Assembly: GCF_036898095.1 (NCBI RefSeq)
Contig: NC_090729.1
Coordinates: 77,577,390-77,641,389 of the forward strand
Length of the DNA: 64,000 nucleotides
From: Palaemon carinicauda
Taxonomy: Eukaryota > Arthropoda > Malacostraca > Decapoda > Palaemonidae
Reading direction: 5' to 3'
Position numbers and translations under genes: made by a program. The notes beneath the pieces are model-generated. The model saw only the letters and a list, made by a program, of their open reading frames with translations. It did not search any database and was not told where the DNA came from. Positions within the stretch are counted from its first letter, which is position 1. Each line of letters starts with the position of its first letter. Below, piece by piece: positions 34,100 through 45,238 of the stretch.

Positions 34100-37000
34100 C
34101 CCTGGATAGGTACGCTCCTCGGACACCCCTTTAAGGGTATACTCGGACGCGAACGACCCCGACGGCAAAAAAAATTCTTGAAAAATCAGTTTTTGCAGTA
34201 ACCTCCTTTTTTCTTTTGCCAAAAAAAAACTTCAATGAATGCTTAAAACAACTGTAAAGATAAATACTACTCATCTGCAGAAAAACTATTTATTATAAAT
34301 ATTTTAAAAAATTAAGTAGAAAAAAAAAAGACCTGACATAAAAATTCATAAAAAAAAAGTTTATACATATATACACAAATCCTTTTAGGAATTGATTCTT
34401 GAATGTTTAGGACACATCTTGATGTATTTTGGATGAAGTCAGACCTATGGAGGTGAAGATCTGAAATGAGAAAAAAAGGGTAACTTTTTTTGGCAAAAAA
34501 AATATGTCCAAATTTCATGAATTTTTTTGGGTACCCAAATGAAATAGGAAGTGGCTAATTTTTTTAGGGAATAAACATATGTTATCCTAAAATAGAAATA
34601 TGTAAAAAAATCTTCATTATTTTGTAAATTACATTTATATCAGGGGCCATATCTAAAGGTAATTTTTTGAGTACTTAGAAATTTCGTAAAAAAATACATA
34701 TATTTAATAAATAATATGATATTTATGCAGGTAAAAATATACCAAAATATCACAAATTCTATAGGGAACAAGAATATATATAGATAGGGCAGCTTACGCT
34801 TCGGATATGTCCACAAAATGGCCTCCAACCACACTGACTCAGACTCCCTAATCTGCCACTTGAAATGTAGGAAGGGTATGTCAATTTCAAGGTGTTATTT
34901 ACTAATCTAATTATTATTGGATATGCATAAAAATTGTATGGTGGGTTGCTGGATAATTGTCGATTATTTTACGACTATAAAATTAAAATTCTGACCCAAA
35001 AAAAATTTTTTGAAGGGAAATAAAATCGAAAAAAAAAATGTAAAACAATATAATATTTTAGCTAAAAAAATTCGATGATATTCAATCAAAAAAAAAGTAA
35101 ACAAAATTTTCCGACAAATAAACATCTAGAGGAATCATTACTCTGTGATAGTTCCTTAGTACGTAGTAATTTTGAAAGAATTGGGAAAAAACGAAAAAAT
35201 GGCAATCACCGGAAAATCGAACACATACCATATATATAAGCCATATCTGGCTAAAAAAAAGATAGGCATGGGTAGCCAGATCATCTAGAAACACTTTCCA
35301 ACACTATAAAAATATAAGTTTTGCGACACTACTTGCCAATTCCTTACGGTAACATGACTAAGCAAAAAAATGCAAAACAAATAAAAAGGGGCACTCGCGG
35401 AAAAATGGCTAACATTCTAATATACGGCATTTCAGAAAAAAAAAATTCAGCCACGTGCTAGGCAAACCATCAAGGCACATTTTCCGACAAATAAACATCT
35501 AAATGAATAATTACTCTGTGATAGTTCCTTAGTACGTAGTAATTTTGAAAGAAATGGGAAAAAACGAAAAAATGGCAATCACAGGAAAATCGAACACATA
35601 CCTATATATACGCCATATCTGGCTAAAAAAAGAAGATAGGCATGGGTAGCCAGATCATCTAGAAACACTTTCCAACACTATAAAATTATAAGTTTTGCGA
35701 CACTACTTGCCAATTCCTTACGGTAACATGACTAAGCAAAAAAATGCAAAACAAATAAAAAGGGGCACTCGTGGAAAAATGGCCATTCTAATATACGGCA
35801 TTTCAGAAAAAAAAAATTTCAGCCCCGTGCTAGGCAAACCATCAAGGCACATTTTCCGACAAATAAACATATAAATGAAATATTACTCTGTGATAGTTCC
35901 TTAGTACGTAGTAATTTTGAAAGAAATGGGAAAAAACGAAAAAATGGCAATCACAGGAAAATCGAACACATACTTATATATACGCCATATCTGGCTAAAA
36001 AAAAATAGGCATGGGTAGCCAGATCATCTAGAAACACTTTCCAACACTATAAAAATATAAGTTTTGCGACACTACTTGCCAATTCCTTACGGTAACATGA
36101 CTAAGCAAAAAAATGCAAAACAAATAAAAAGGGGCACTCGCGGAAAAATGCCCAACATTCTAATATACGGCATCTCAGATAAAAAAAAAAAGACATGCAC
36201 GTGTTAGCCCAACCATCAAGGCACACTTTCTAACACAAACATGAAAAAAAAATCAATAATATACGGCAATTCCTTACTACGTAGTAAATTTTTACAAATA
36301 TTGAAAAAAACAGAAATTGGCAACCGCAGTTAAATGCCCAATATACCAATAACTACGTCGTATCTGACAAAAACAAAATCACGCATGGGTAGCCAGATCA
36401 TCTAGACACACTTTCCAACACTAAAAAAGCAAAAGTTTTACGACACTATTTCGCAATATCTTACGGAAAAATGACTTGGCAAAAAAATGAAAAAAAATGA
36501 AAAAGGGACACTCGCGGTAAAATGCCCGACATTCTAATATACGGCATCTCAGATAAAAAAAAAGACATGCACGTGTTAGCCCAACCATCAAGGCACACTT
36601 TCTAACACATAAACATGAAAAAAAAATGAATAATATACGGCAATTCCTTACTACGTAGTAATTTTTACAAATATTGAAAAAAAACAGAAATTGGTAACCG
36701 CAGTTAAATACCCAATATACCAATAACTACGTCGTATCTGACAAAAACAAAGTCATGCATGGGTAGCCAGATCATCTAGACACACTTTCCAACACTAAAC
36801 AAGCAAAAGTTTTACGACCCTATTTGGCAATATCTTACGGAAAAATGACTTGGCAAAAAAATGAAAAAAAATGAAAAAGGGGCACTCGCGGTAAAATGGT
36901 CCTGGTGGTGATGAACGACATTTTAACTAAAAAAAAAGTCATGCACATGGTAGCCAAACAATCCACCAAGACTTTCCACAACTGATAACCTATACAAGTT

Positions 37001-37281
37001 GCACCATTCTACGACAATTTCATAATACGTAATAACTTTGATAATTATGCAAACTACCTTAGAAGGGTAAACTCGGTCGCGCTCGACCCCGACGCGGCTC
37101 AGAAATCGGGGAAGGAGTACAGCTACAGCAATGCACATCTGGACACTACTAGAGCGTGTAGGGGAGACACCTCCTGCAGGTCGATCACCCACAAATTCAG
37201 TCACGGGGGTGAGTCACGTGAGAAAAACCTGTTTTTTTTTGACGCTCGGGGTCGCAAACGACCCATCGTACCTATCCAGGG
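34100..37281. mobile_element. piggyBac-type element, non-autonomous, 3182 bp
   Basis: Terminal inverted repeats CCCTGGATAGGTACG (34100-34114) and CGTACCTATCCAGGG (37267-37281) are perfect over 15 bp, directly flanked by TTAA on both sides (34096-34099, 37282-37285). TTAA duplication plus CCC...GGG ends is the piggyBac signature. Subterminal GACCCCGAC-containing blocks recur at 34153-34168 and 37085-37098, and in complementary form near 37240-37262. No transposase is encoded. The interior is mainly a five-copy 373-bp tandem array. Confidence 0.88.
35109..36975. repeat. Five-copy ~373-bp tandem array inside the piggyBac element
   Basis: Unit starts (TTCCGACAAATAAACAT or its variant TTTCTAACACA...) lie at 35109, 35482, 35854, 36227, 36599 and a last partial one at 36973, so spacing is 372-374 bp. 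Units 1-3 are very similar to each other, and units 4-5 form a second subtype. Each unit contains a palindrome TTAGTACGTAGTAA or TTACTACGTAGTAA (for example 35156-35169, 36274-36287, 36648-36661) and GGGTAGCCAGATCATCTAGA. Confidence 0.9.
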
Positions 37282-37289
37282 TTAAACAC

Positions 37290-38283
37290 TTTTGTTTAAA
37301 TATTGTCTACACAATGCTGAACTATTTCGTAGTTTTTCGCTGCTTTAACATAAAAGGAAAAGCTAAGTCTATAGGTTTAGACATGCGTTTCTTTCGTTTT
37401 CTGAGAAATGAAAGTTTAAGAGATTTCTGGAAACAGGCATGTAGACGATCTGATGAACTTAACCTAGATCATGCTGTGATTTATTCTGCATTTTTACAAC
37501 GATGTCATTGTCGACGACAATTTGGGGTTGAAGCGGCAAAATAATAGTTTTGTTTCTTGTTCTGCCATTCATGAAACTTACAGTCACAGGAAAATAAATG
37601 GCTTGATGTTATCAATTTCTGTTCAAAGTTTGGTAACAAAGTTTCACGAAATGCTTTTGGGATAAATTATGACCAGAAAAAAAAAATTTCTAACAGAAAA
37701 TAGTTGATACCATGGAAACCATGAGAGTTGCAAATTCAAGATTTAAATACCTGTATGAATTAAAAAAATAGTAATTCTGTCATATATGTCGCTTATAGAC
37801 TTCATGAAATGCGTTATAAATAATATAGTGTTAAATTCATACTTACAAGGTGATTAAATCGAATATCTTGAAACACTTCTCCGGTAGCATACGCGAAATG
37901 AATGGCCTACGTGACAATCCAAATTCGGTAAGTTTTAAGTTTTGTTTAAGAAAGTATTAGTTGAGGGAATCAATTAAACGGTTAAGTGAAAACGCTCCAA
38001 CAAAGTGTAAAAAAGGAATTTAATGTATTAAACGGGCAGTTGTCAATTGCTAATGCAAAACAGATCATTGAGCAAGAACTGTCAGTGAAAATGTGCTTGA
38101 CTAGCATTTTCCTTGACTAGCATTTTGTTGAAAAATATCAATGAACTTGAAATTGAAAATGAAGTTATAATGGATGATATGGGAGAAAAACAGAATCTGA
38201 CTGAGAAAGAGGTAGTCAAACTTCCAAAGTCTATTTCCCAGTCTCTTCGTTACATTGTTGGATACTGTATATTGTCATGATTT
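37290..38283 (+). pseudogene. THAP/P-element-like transposase remnant
   Basis: Plus-strand text FFRFLRNESLRDFWKQACRR (about 37392-37450), followed by SDELNLDHAVI, resembles the C-terminal part of a THAP zinc finger (F-x-F-P-...-W-x-x-A-C). The following Cys and His ligands are lost. After unreadable DNA, 38138-38283 reads ENEVIMDDMGEKQNL and KSISQSLRYIVGYC, which resembles the conserved Y-(I/V)-x-GY segment of THAP9/P-type transposases. The piece lies immediately outside the piggyBac TTAA. Confidence 0.45.
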
Positions 38284-38921
38284 TTTTATAAAAATGTCCT
38301 AATTTACGGGTTAAGGCATCTAAATGAAGTGAATCGAAAGGTTCTTTCCTGAGCACAATCAACAGAGGCGGGTTATGCACTTTCTCTGAAGCTTTTGTGT
38401 CTCAGATGACTATTGTGAGAGATATTCATTGCAGCTCATATGTACAGATTGCATCAAGTCACTAGTCAATGAATTAGATATGAGAAATTTCTTTTCTACT
38501 ATTTCTCTTTGTATTTTAGAATGAAATATATAAATAAAATTACTGTAATTAATAAAAAGTAAAAAAATAGGTGTTAAAGCATGAAAAAAAAATCAACACA
38601 TTAATACTGAAATGATATCGAGAAGATATTTGTCCTGGTTTTGTTAAATAAATCCAAACAATAATAGCCTACATAAGATGAAAAATTATCTTGATTTTAT
38701 CTACTGTATATTTCTAGGTTGTTTCATGTTCTCTGGCCCTCGATGACTCAGGGTCCCTTTGGGTCAACTTAGCATTAAAGTGAAAGTTGAAAAAGTTTTA
38801 ACCAGAGATTAGTTTTAAAAAAGCAAATGGATTAAAAAAAAAAATTACCACATAAATGTCTGATACCGGCCAAAGGAACTTCTAGTGGAGAGGGGCTCAT
38901 TTGACTACCTACACGGAAAAT
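38284..38921. other. AT-rich spacer, nothing recognised
   Basis: It ends where DIRS-B1 begins (GAATTTTGAGCGAAG). No ORF or repeat was identified. Confidence 0.4.
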
Positions 38922-39488
38922 GAATTTTGAGCGAAGCGAAAAATCTATTTTTGGGTGAGATAGCCATGTCGTCCTGATGGAAGGTTCCTTCAGTACCTTC
39001 CTAGGGTATATTTGACTACAGTGAATGTTCCCAGAGAATTAAACTAAAGGTCTCCAGAATTCTAACTTCTGGCGCGAATATCCTTAAAGTTGCCTTTTAG
39101 GATATCGCATAATAACAGGGGACGTATTCTTGACACGCCACATAGCTATCTGCACCTCACATAGTGTTTATGCTTCGAGGGGGAAGAAGTGGCAATATAA
39201 GGGAGGAGCCGTTACAAAGTTCTCCTCCTCCGTTACTGTTATGGGCACTCGGATGACGTCATACCCGTCGCCATCTTGGATGACGTAGTATCCGCCCGCC
39301 ATCTTCATTCCTTTTAGCGTTCGGCCAATACCCCCAGATACAGTAAGATTTGGAGGGAGCCTGCTAAGGCCTTTCATAGAAAGGAGGGCGGGCTCATCAA
39401 GACGACATGGCTATCTCACCCAAAAATAGATTTTTCGCTTCACTCAAAATCCGATTTTTGGGCTCAGGCCATGTCGTCCTGATGGAAG
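38922..39488 (-). repeat. DIRS-B1 right ITR and ICR
   Basis: 38922-39393 is the right inverted terminal repeat. 39394-39488 is the ICR: its left part is complementary to the outer 3' end (ATAGATTTTTCGCTTCACTC) and its right part equals the complement of the 5' terminus (ATTTTTGGGCTCAGGCCATG). The junction in the ICR reads CAAAATCCG-ATTTTTGGGC. Confidence 0.85.
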
Positions 39489-40293
39489 TTTACCACAGCA
39501 TTAATGTATCGTGGATTTCCCAGTTGTGCCTTTGACTTCTGGACAATATTTCCTTGGTGTTTAGGACCTAAGAGACCTATGACAACACCGTTATAGTCAT
39601 ATCCGCTTAACATACACTATGTTAGTGCTTCCTGCCCACCACAGGGAAGAATCGAACCAGACTCGAGAAAAGTCTCGAAGTTGCATGTTATACTGAGCCA
39701 ACCCAGCGGTCAAAGGGGACATGCAGGTCTCAGTGCATCTCGGTAGCCCGAGTTTGTATCAAGTGTCGGAACAAGTTGCATTTTGCTGGAAAGGTTTGCG
39801 TAAGCGTAGGAACAAAAGTAGCATTATTGTTCAATACATCATGCATAAGAAGGGTAGAAAAATACTCTTACATAGGCTTTTATTATAATGTTTTAGGGCG
39901 AAATAAGACGCACGAGACCATTAGACATTTATTTAAGATCAATAATTGAGGATAAGCATACATGTAAATAATGTAAAATTGCAATTGAGAATCAATTGAA
40001 TAACATAGGCACATTGACATAAACAAATATTTGTGATACCTGAAAAGGAAAACTTGCCTTCACACACTTCAATTTCCGTATGGAAACGTAATGTCTTTCT
40101 GAGAATGTCTCAATATACACTCGTGTAATAAACACGCGGCACTAGTGTTCAGCAGTCTATGTTATATCACCTTAGTATATTAGAACAGTCCGTATTGTCA
40201 TCACGATGACAATCACTACTATGTTGTGCACTAGGGCCAACATATACACCCTTAGAATTTTAAGTCCTATAAAATTCACTGCTCCTCACAGCA
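39489..40293 (-). other. DIRS-B1 3' untranslated region
   Basis: Non-coding DNA between the recombinase stop and the ICR. It is related to 57739-58502 (B2) and 63146-64000 (B3), for example in the GCGAAATAAGACGCA words near 39898. Confidence 0.7.
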
Positions 40294-41511
40294 CTAAGCG
40301 GCAGGTTTTAGGACACTACCTGACGCCACCACGTATCGTTTGACTTCTTGTACTTGCTTTGCATAGTGATTAAAGAACACCCTGGATGACTTCCATCCAG
40401 TAAATGAGCGAAGACTCTCGAAGTCCATTAGTTGGAAAAAATTCAGGAAAGAGGCGACCTTCCTAGGATCATGACCTGCGGGTGTACTGTCAGGATTCGC
40501 TCTGCAAATGAAGTAGGTGATCTTCGCCCGTAGTTGTTTAAGTGTCAGGTTTGACCCCGATGTTTCTCCTTTAAAGAGTTGTCCTCCCCCGAAGTCTGAA
40601 GTTCTGCGAAGATAGACCTTTAGACTCTCCACTGGACACAGAGAGACATCTTCCTTCAGAGGGCAGATTCTCCAGGGACCCCATCTTTTAGTGGGGAACT
40701 CATTCTTGGTGAGAAACGTTGGGTCAGGAAAGAGGGTGAGCTCGCCCATGTCAGCGAACCGGATGTGGCCCTCTTCCCTAGATAATGCCACAATTTCACT
40801 AACTCTAGCCCCCGAGGCTAAAATAAACAAGAAAATAACTTTCTAGGTCAAATCTTTCAGAGGGCAAGTCTCATTGTCCAAGCCTGAGGTAAAATGTAGC
40901 ACTTTATCAAGAGACCATGAAATGAGTCTCAGAGGGGCCGCTGGGCTAAGTCTAGCACAGGCCTTCGGCACCTTATTAAAGATTTCGTTGGACAAGCCTA
41001 TTTGGAAGGCATACAGCAAGGGTCTTGTCAGGGCAAATTTACACATAGAGATCGTGTTGGCTGCTAAACCTTGTTCATGAAGGTGAATAAAGAAAGACAA
41101 GCAGAAATCCATCGAGATTTCCTTCAAATTCTTTGCCTTAACAAAGGTTACCAATTTTTTCCAAGATGACACGTATTGCCTTCTGGTAGATTTTGACTTA
41201 TATTCCTCCAAGAAGTCTAGGCTTTTCTTCGAGATTCCAAACCTTTTCTTTATGGCAAGGGAGAAAAAATCATGAGATGAAGGACTCTGGTTTTCTGTGA
41301 TGAAGCGAAGACAGTCGACTTCTGAACTTGTTGAGACAGAACTGGGTTCGGCAGTGGAATCAGCTTCGGTTGTAATTCCAGAATCAGGGGGAACTAGTTG
41401 CTCCGGGGCCACTTGGGAGCCACTAGGGCTGCCGTTCCTTGAAAGGATCTCATTTTGGTGAGGACCTTTAGCAGAAGGATGGGCGGAGGGAACAGGTAAA
41501 TCCTGGTCCAT
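40294..41511 (-). pseudogene. DIRS-B1 tyrosine recombinase
   Basis: Two ORFs, 40843-41511 (N-terminal, core-binding domain) and 40294-40830 (catalytic domain), are separated by a TAG (40840-40842) in the same frame (LKDLT, stop, then VIFLFI). Catalytic residues visible: Arg in LASGARVSEIVAL, H-x-x-R in GHDPRKV, a Trp/Lys in GWKSSR and the nucleophile Tyr in FFNHYAKQV. The protein would insert the circular cDNA of the element. The first 40 codons overlap the RNase H frame (41394-41511), as in other DIRS elements. Apart from the one stop, the frame looks complete and ends KPAA. Confidence 0.88.
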
Positions 41512-42616
41512 CTGTTCCAGTCAAGGGACATGGCGTCCACTGCTTCCGCACGAGGGTCCTCGAACGGGGCCACATATCGAGGAAGTTTCTTTTTGTCACT
41601 CGTTGCGAAGAGGTCAATCTGCAGTTCCGGGACTTGGCGTAAGATGAAGGAGAATGATTCTGCGTCTAGGGACCATTCTAACTCTATCGGAGCTATCCTG
41701 GATAGAGCGTCCGCTGTCACATTGCGTAACCCTTGAAGGTGAACTGCTGAGAAGTGCCATCTCTTCTTCTCCGCTAGACGGAAGATGGCTAATATCAGTT
41801 GGCTGAGTTGAAGCGATCGTGAGCCTTGACGATTCAGACATCTGACCACCACATCGCTGTCCAAAGTCAGTCGCACGTGGGCTGAGGGACGAGGAGACAA
41901 TTTCCTCAGTGTGAGGAAGACTGCCATGGCCTCCAAGATGTTGATGTGAAACGTCTTGAACAGGGAGGACCAAGTTCCTTGAGTCTTGCGCTGATGGGAG
42001 TGACCCCCCTATCCTTCCAGCGATGTGTCCGTATGGATGGTAACTGCAGGTGGAGGCAGTTGTAGAGGCATTGACCTCTTGAACTTGCTGGCCTCTGACC
42101 ATGGCTTGAAGAGTGATCGAAGCCGAGACGGGAGTGGTCTTCTGAGATCTCTTCGAGCGTTTGATGCATATCTTCTCCAGACTCCTGATGCATCTTTTAG
42201 CTGTGCTTTCAGCACTGGGTCTGTCACCGAAGCAAACTGGAGGGAGCCAAGTACACGCTCCTGTTGACGTCTTAAAATCCATTTGGATTTGAGGAGTCTC
42301 TTGACAGACCTCACCATTTCCCTCCTCTTCTTTAACAGAATGGAGAGACGATGTGACTGTAGGTCCCAATGTATGCCTAGCCATTGAAACTTCTGAGCCG
42401 GAGATAGTCGAGACTTTTTGCTGTTGATCTTGAATCCTAGATGTTCTAGAAATTGGATCACTTTCTTGGATGCTTGCAGGCATTCCGTTTCCAATGCTGC
42501 CCACGCAAGCCAATCGTCCAGGTAGGCCATTACCTGAACGCCTTGTAGGCGTAGTTGTTGAACGGTAGTTTCTGCAAGCTTCGTGAAGACCCTTTTGGCT
42601 ATTTTCAGCCTGAAGG
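41394..42616 (-). pseudogene. DIRS-B1 RT (3' part) and RNase H
   Basis: Continues from the RT half at 47303-47640 across the Gypsy insertion. RT palm: GVQVMAYLDDWLAWAALETE (YLDD intact, about 42520), then QFLEHLGFKINSKKSRLSP and FQWLGIHWDL. RNase H: TIHTDTSLEG (Asp), a frameshift near 41940, LEAMAVFLTLRKLS (Glu), RLTLDSDVVVRCLN (Asp), NVTADALSRIAP (Asp). The DIRS-typical tail LQIDLFATSDKKKLPRYVAP and YLFPPPILLLKVL follows. All RNase H catalytic acids are present, but the frame breaks disable the chain. Confidence 0.9.
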
Positions 42617-42621
42617 GCATG

Positions 42622-42824
42622 TGTAATGTATTGAGAAACACTACTCTCTCATTCTACTATGTTGAACCTTTGAGTTGTTGTTGTTGTCTTCCCCGCCATA
42701 CACGAACTGTGACGCCAGCAGAAGCATGGGTCTGCTTACTTGTATTTGATATACCAGAATAAAGTACGTGAATTACCAACCTGTCTTCTTGGGACTTAAG
42801 TACTAAAGGGACGAGGATGCAACA
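42622..42824 (+). repeat. Gypsy-B 5' LTR
   Basis: Starts TGTAATGTATTGAG and ends GGATGCAACA. Short (203 bp) for a Gypsy LTR. Differs from the 3' LTR at CATACAC/CATCCAC, CTTCTT/CCTCTT and ACTTAAG/ACCTAAG. Confidence 0.95.
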
Positions 42825-42825
42825 G

Positions 42826-42844
42826 TGGCGACGAGGAAGAACCC
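42826..42844 (+). other. Gypsy-B primer binding site
   Basis: TGGCGACGAGGAAGAACCC, one base after the 5' LTR. It starts with TGG (complement of tRNA CCA). The first 11 bases also occur in the Gypsy-A leader, so both families may use the same tRNA. I cannot name the tRNA from the sequence alone. Confidence 0.8.
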
Positions 42845-43025
42845 AGTGTACAAAGAGGTATGTCATATGGAAGCAGAGTTAGTGTACCAACGACAGCCGG
42901 GCGTATCTAGCCTAGCACACCCAGTTTAGGCCTGGCCAATGTCCAGACTCCAGTGAGTAGCCTGAGTTCAGCTGTAATTGTTGGGGACTACCGATTTACC
43001 AAAGTTCCATACCCAGTCAGGAAGG

Positions 43026-44195
43026 ATGGCAGCAACAAGGAGACCGGCAATTCCCGAATTCAATCCAAATAAGTTGGAATTATCTTGTTGGCTGGATCTA
43101 TTTTCCATGAATTGTGAAGTAAACAAAGTAACCGAGGCGACAGCAAAAAGGGCTCTGTTGCTTTCTTCAGTGGGAGTAGAGACTTTTTCCACGATCTGTA
43201 AGTTAACAGCACCGAAATTGCCGTCTGCAGTTCCTTTTGATGACCTAGTAAATCAACTTAAGTCTCATTTCATAACGAAACCAAGTTATCATAGAGCATT
43301 ATGCGATTTCCTACAGAGGAAGAAGAAAAGTAGTGAGTCAGTGAAGGTATATTATGCAGAACTTAAATTATTAGCTCAACAGTGTGAATTTAATAATGAG
43401 TTTGACCGAAGGTTGAAGGAACAGTTATTGGTTGGTATTGATAATGAAGTATATTTTAAGGTTTTAGCTGATCCTTTTGAGTTTAAATCCATCTCCTCTC
43501 GTGATTTACTTGCCAAGGTTACCAATTTAGAAACTGTCTATGTTACCGAGTGTAGTCCTACTTCAAGTTCTTTTACAGATAATAGGCCATCAGGTACCGT
43601 TAACAAGGTTAGGCATAAAGTAACTAGGCCTAGGCCTAATTCTAGTGCAGACTCTAAGGGGAGAGGTAAAAGTGATTATGGTAAAGCTCAAGGTAAATGG
43701 ATTCATTGTGGGCGTGATAACCATTTAGCTAATAATTGTAAATTTAAGAATGCTAAATGTTATTACTGTAGCAAGGAAGGCCATGTGAGTACAGTGTGTT
43801 CCAATAAAAAGGTTAGAAATAAATCTAGGAATGTTAATACAGTGCATGAGGTAGACGAGTCTACTAGTAAGCATATTCCTGTTAATGAAAATTTTCATGA
43901 TTCTTATGATTTATTGAAACTTTTTTATTTTGATGTGAATTCTATTGACTTTGTCGATGATTATGAGGAACCATATAGAGAAATTCTAAGGTTAAATGGG
44001 TTTCCCCTAGAATTTGAATTAGACACTGGCAGTGGTGCATCCACTATTTCACGGCATGATGCTAATAAATTGAATTTAACACCATTACCAACAAGGAAAC
44101 GCTTAGCTAATTATTATAAAGCGGAAATGCAGGTGTATGGTGAAATAAATTGTGATGTTTCTTTTAAAGGCCAAATGGTCAAGATAATGATTTAA
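43026..44195 (+). CDS. Gypsy-B gag and protease start
   Basis: I choose ATG 43026 (AGGATGG context, first in-frame ATG) and ignore the upstream non-ATG extension to 42978. MAATRRPAIPEF leads into the capsid (WLDLFSMNCEV, KRALLLSSVGVETF, LCDFLQRKKKSSESVKVYYA, LKEQLLVGI), then a basic linker and two zinc knuckles at residues about 215-255: WIHCGRDNHLANNC (first Cys replaced by Trp) and CYYCSKEGHVSTVC (intact). A linker follows, then the protease: FELDTGSGASTIS with the DTG active site. TAA at 44193-44195 follows a 1-bp frameshift near 44182 inside the protease. Nuclear/cytoplasmic capsid and polyprotein processing are the family roles. Confidence 0.9.
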   Translation: MAATRRPAIPEFNPNKLELSCWLDLFSMNCEVNKVTEATAKRALLLSSVGVETFSTICKLTAPKLPSAVPFDDLVNQLKSHFITKPSYHRALCDFLQRKKKSSESVKVYYAELKLLAQQCEFNNEFDRRLKEQLLVGIDNEVYFKVLADPFEFKSISSRDLLAKVTNLETVYVTECSPTSSSFTDNRPSGTVNKVRHKVTRPRPNSSADSKGRGKSDYGKAQGKWIHCGRDNHLANNCKFKNAKCYYCSKEGHVSTVCSNKKVRNKSRNVNTVHEVDESTSKHIPVNENFHDSYDLLKLFYFDVNSIDFVDDYEEPYREILRLNGFPLEFELDTGSGASTISRHDANKLNLTPLPTRKRLANYYKAEMQVYGEINCDVSFKGQMVKIMI

Positions 44196-44212
44196 ATTTA
44201 GCAGGCAGGTCT

Positions 44213-45238
44213 TTGATGAAGAAATTGAAATACCAGTGGGTACAAGTTGATAATGTGAGTGATGATAAATTTAAAGGTCCTCTTATTACCCCAAGTAGTG
44301 CATCTAGGCTTAAGCTTGATTGTGTAAAAATGTTCAATGAGTATCAGGTGGTGGAAGGATCACCCATTACAAATTATGAATGTCAATTAATGTTAAAAGA
44401 AAATGCTGTGCCTAAGTATTTTAAAGCCAGATCTGTGCCTTATCATTATAAATGTAAAATTGAGAATAGATTGAAAGAACTGGAAAGTAAAAATATAGTG
44501 AGCAAGGTCGAGCATGCAGGAGATTGGGCCAGTCCTATTGTTCCTGTAATGAAACCTAATGGTGAAATAAGGATTTGTGTAGATTTTAAGTATCTCAATA
44601 CCCAAACAAGTGTTAATACCTTTCCATTACCGAGATTGGATGATATTTTGGCAAATGTAGGTTCTTGTCAGTATATTTCAAAATTGGATTTGAAAAATGC
44701 ATATTTACAGGTATCTGTGAGTGAAAATTCTCAACAATATTTAATTATCAATACTCATTTGGGATTATATAAGTTCCACCGATTGCCTTTTGGGTTGTCG
44801 TTAGCACCAGGTATATTTCAGAGGTTTATTTCTGAATTATTGGCAAATATTGAGGGTGTTCGTGTATTTTTAGATGACATATTGATTGTCGGAGCTACCA
44901 AAGAGGAACATGACAGGAGTTTATGTAAGGTTTTATCAATTTTGCAACTGAGAAATGTTAAATTGAATAAAGATAAATGTATTATCGGTTCTAGGGAAGT
45001 ACCTTATTTAGGATACATTTTAAGTTGTGAGGGAATTAAACCTGACCCAAAGAAAATAGAGGCAATTTTGGAAGCTCCAACCCCTCAGTCTGTCCAGTCT
45101 TTGAAATCATTTTTGGGGTTATGCACTTACTACAATAGGTTTGTACCTCAGTTCAGTTCTATTTTATGTCCTTTATATAATTTGACACAAAAGAATGTTG
45201 AGTTTCATTGGTCAGCAGTTCATGAAGAAGCTTTTTAG
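44213..45238 (+). CDS. Gypsy-B protease end and reverse transcriptase
   Basis: Continues the polyprotein in a shifted frame. RT motifs in order: VPYHYKCKIENRLKELES, WASPIVPVMKPNGEIRICVD, TFPLPRLDDILANVGS, YISKLDLKNAYLQV (first Asp), FHRLPFGLSLAPGIFQRF, VRVFLDDILIVG (DD pair, FLDD variant), KCIIGSREVPYLGYILS and FLGLCTYYNRFVPQFS (thumb, connection). The ORF ends at TAG 45236-45238. The same frame continues at 45239, so this is a single nonsense change. Length and motif set match a normal Gypsy RT. Confidence 0.93.
   Translation: MMKKLKYQWVQVDNVSDDKFKGPLITPSSASRLKLDCVKMFNEYQVVEGSPITNYECQLMLKENAVPKYFKARSVPYHYKCKIENRLKELESKNIVSKVEHAGDWASPIVPVMKPNGEIRICVDFKYLNTQTSVNTFPLPRLDDILANVGSCQYISKLDLKNAYLQVSVSENSQQYLIINTHLGLYKFHRLPFGLSLAPGIFQRFISELLANIEGVRVFLDDILIVGATKEEHDRSLCKVLSILQLRNVKLNKDKCIIGSREVPYLGYILSCEGIKPDPKKIEAILEAPTPQSVQSLKSFLGLCTYYNRFVPQFSSILCPLYNLTQKNVEFHWSAVHEEAF

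Noticed and set aside
36421..36723. 100-codon minus-strand ORF inside the piggyBac element
   Set aside because: Lies within the tandem array and has Phe/Cys-rich random composition, with no transposase motifs.
35109..36975. CRISPR array
   Set aside because: Units are long (373 bp), contiguous and without spacers. It is a tandem satellite in a eukaryotic transposon.
41614..42513. 299-codon minus-strand ORF overlapping DIRS-B1 RT
   Set aside because: Its text does not match any family. The true RT frame (YLDD) lies in a different frame of the same strand.
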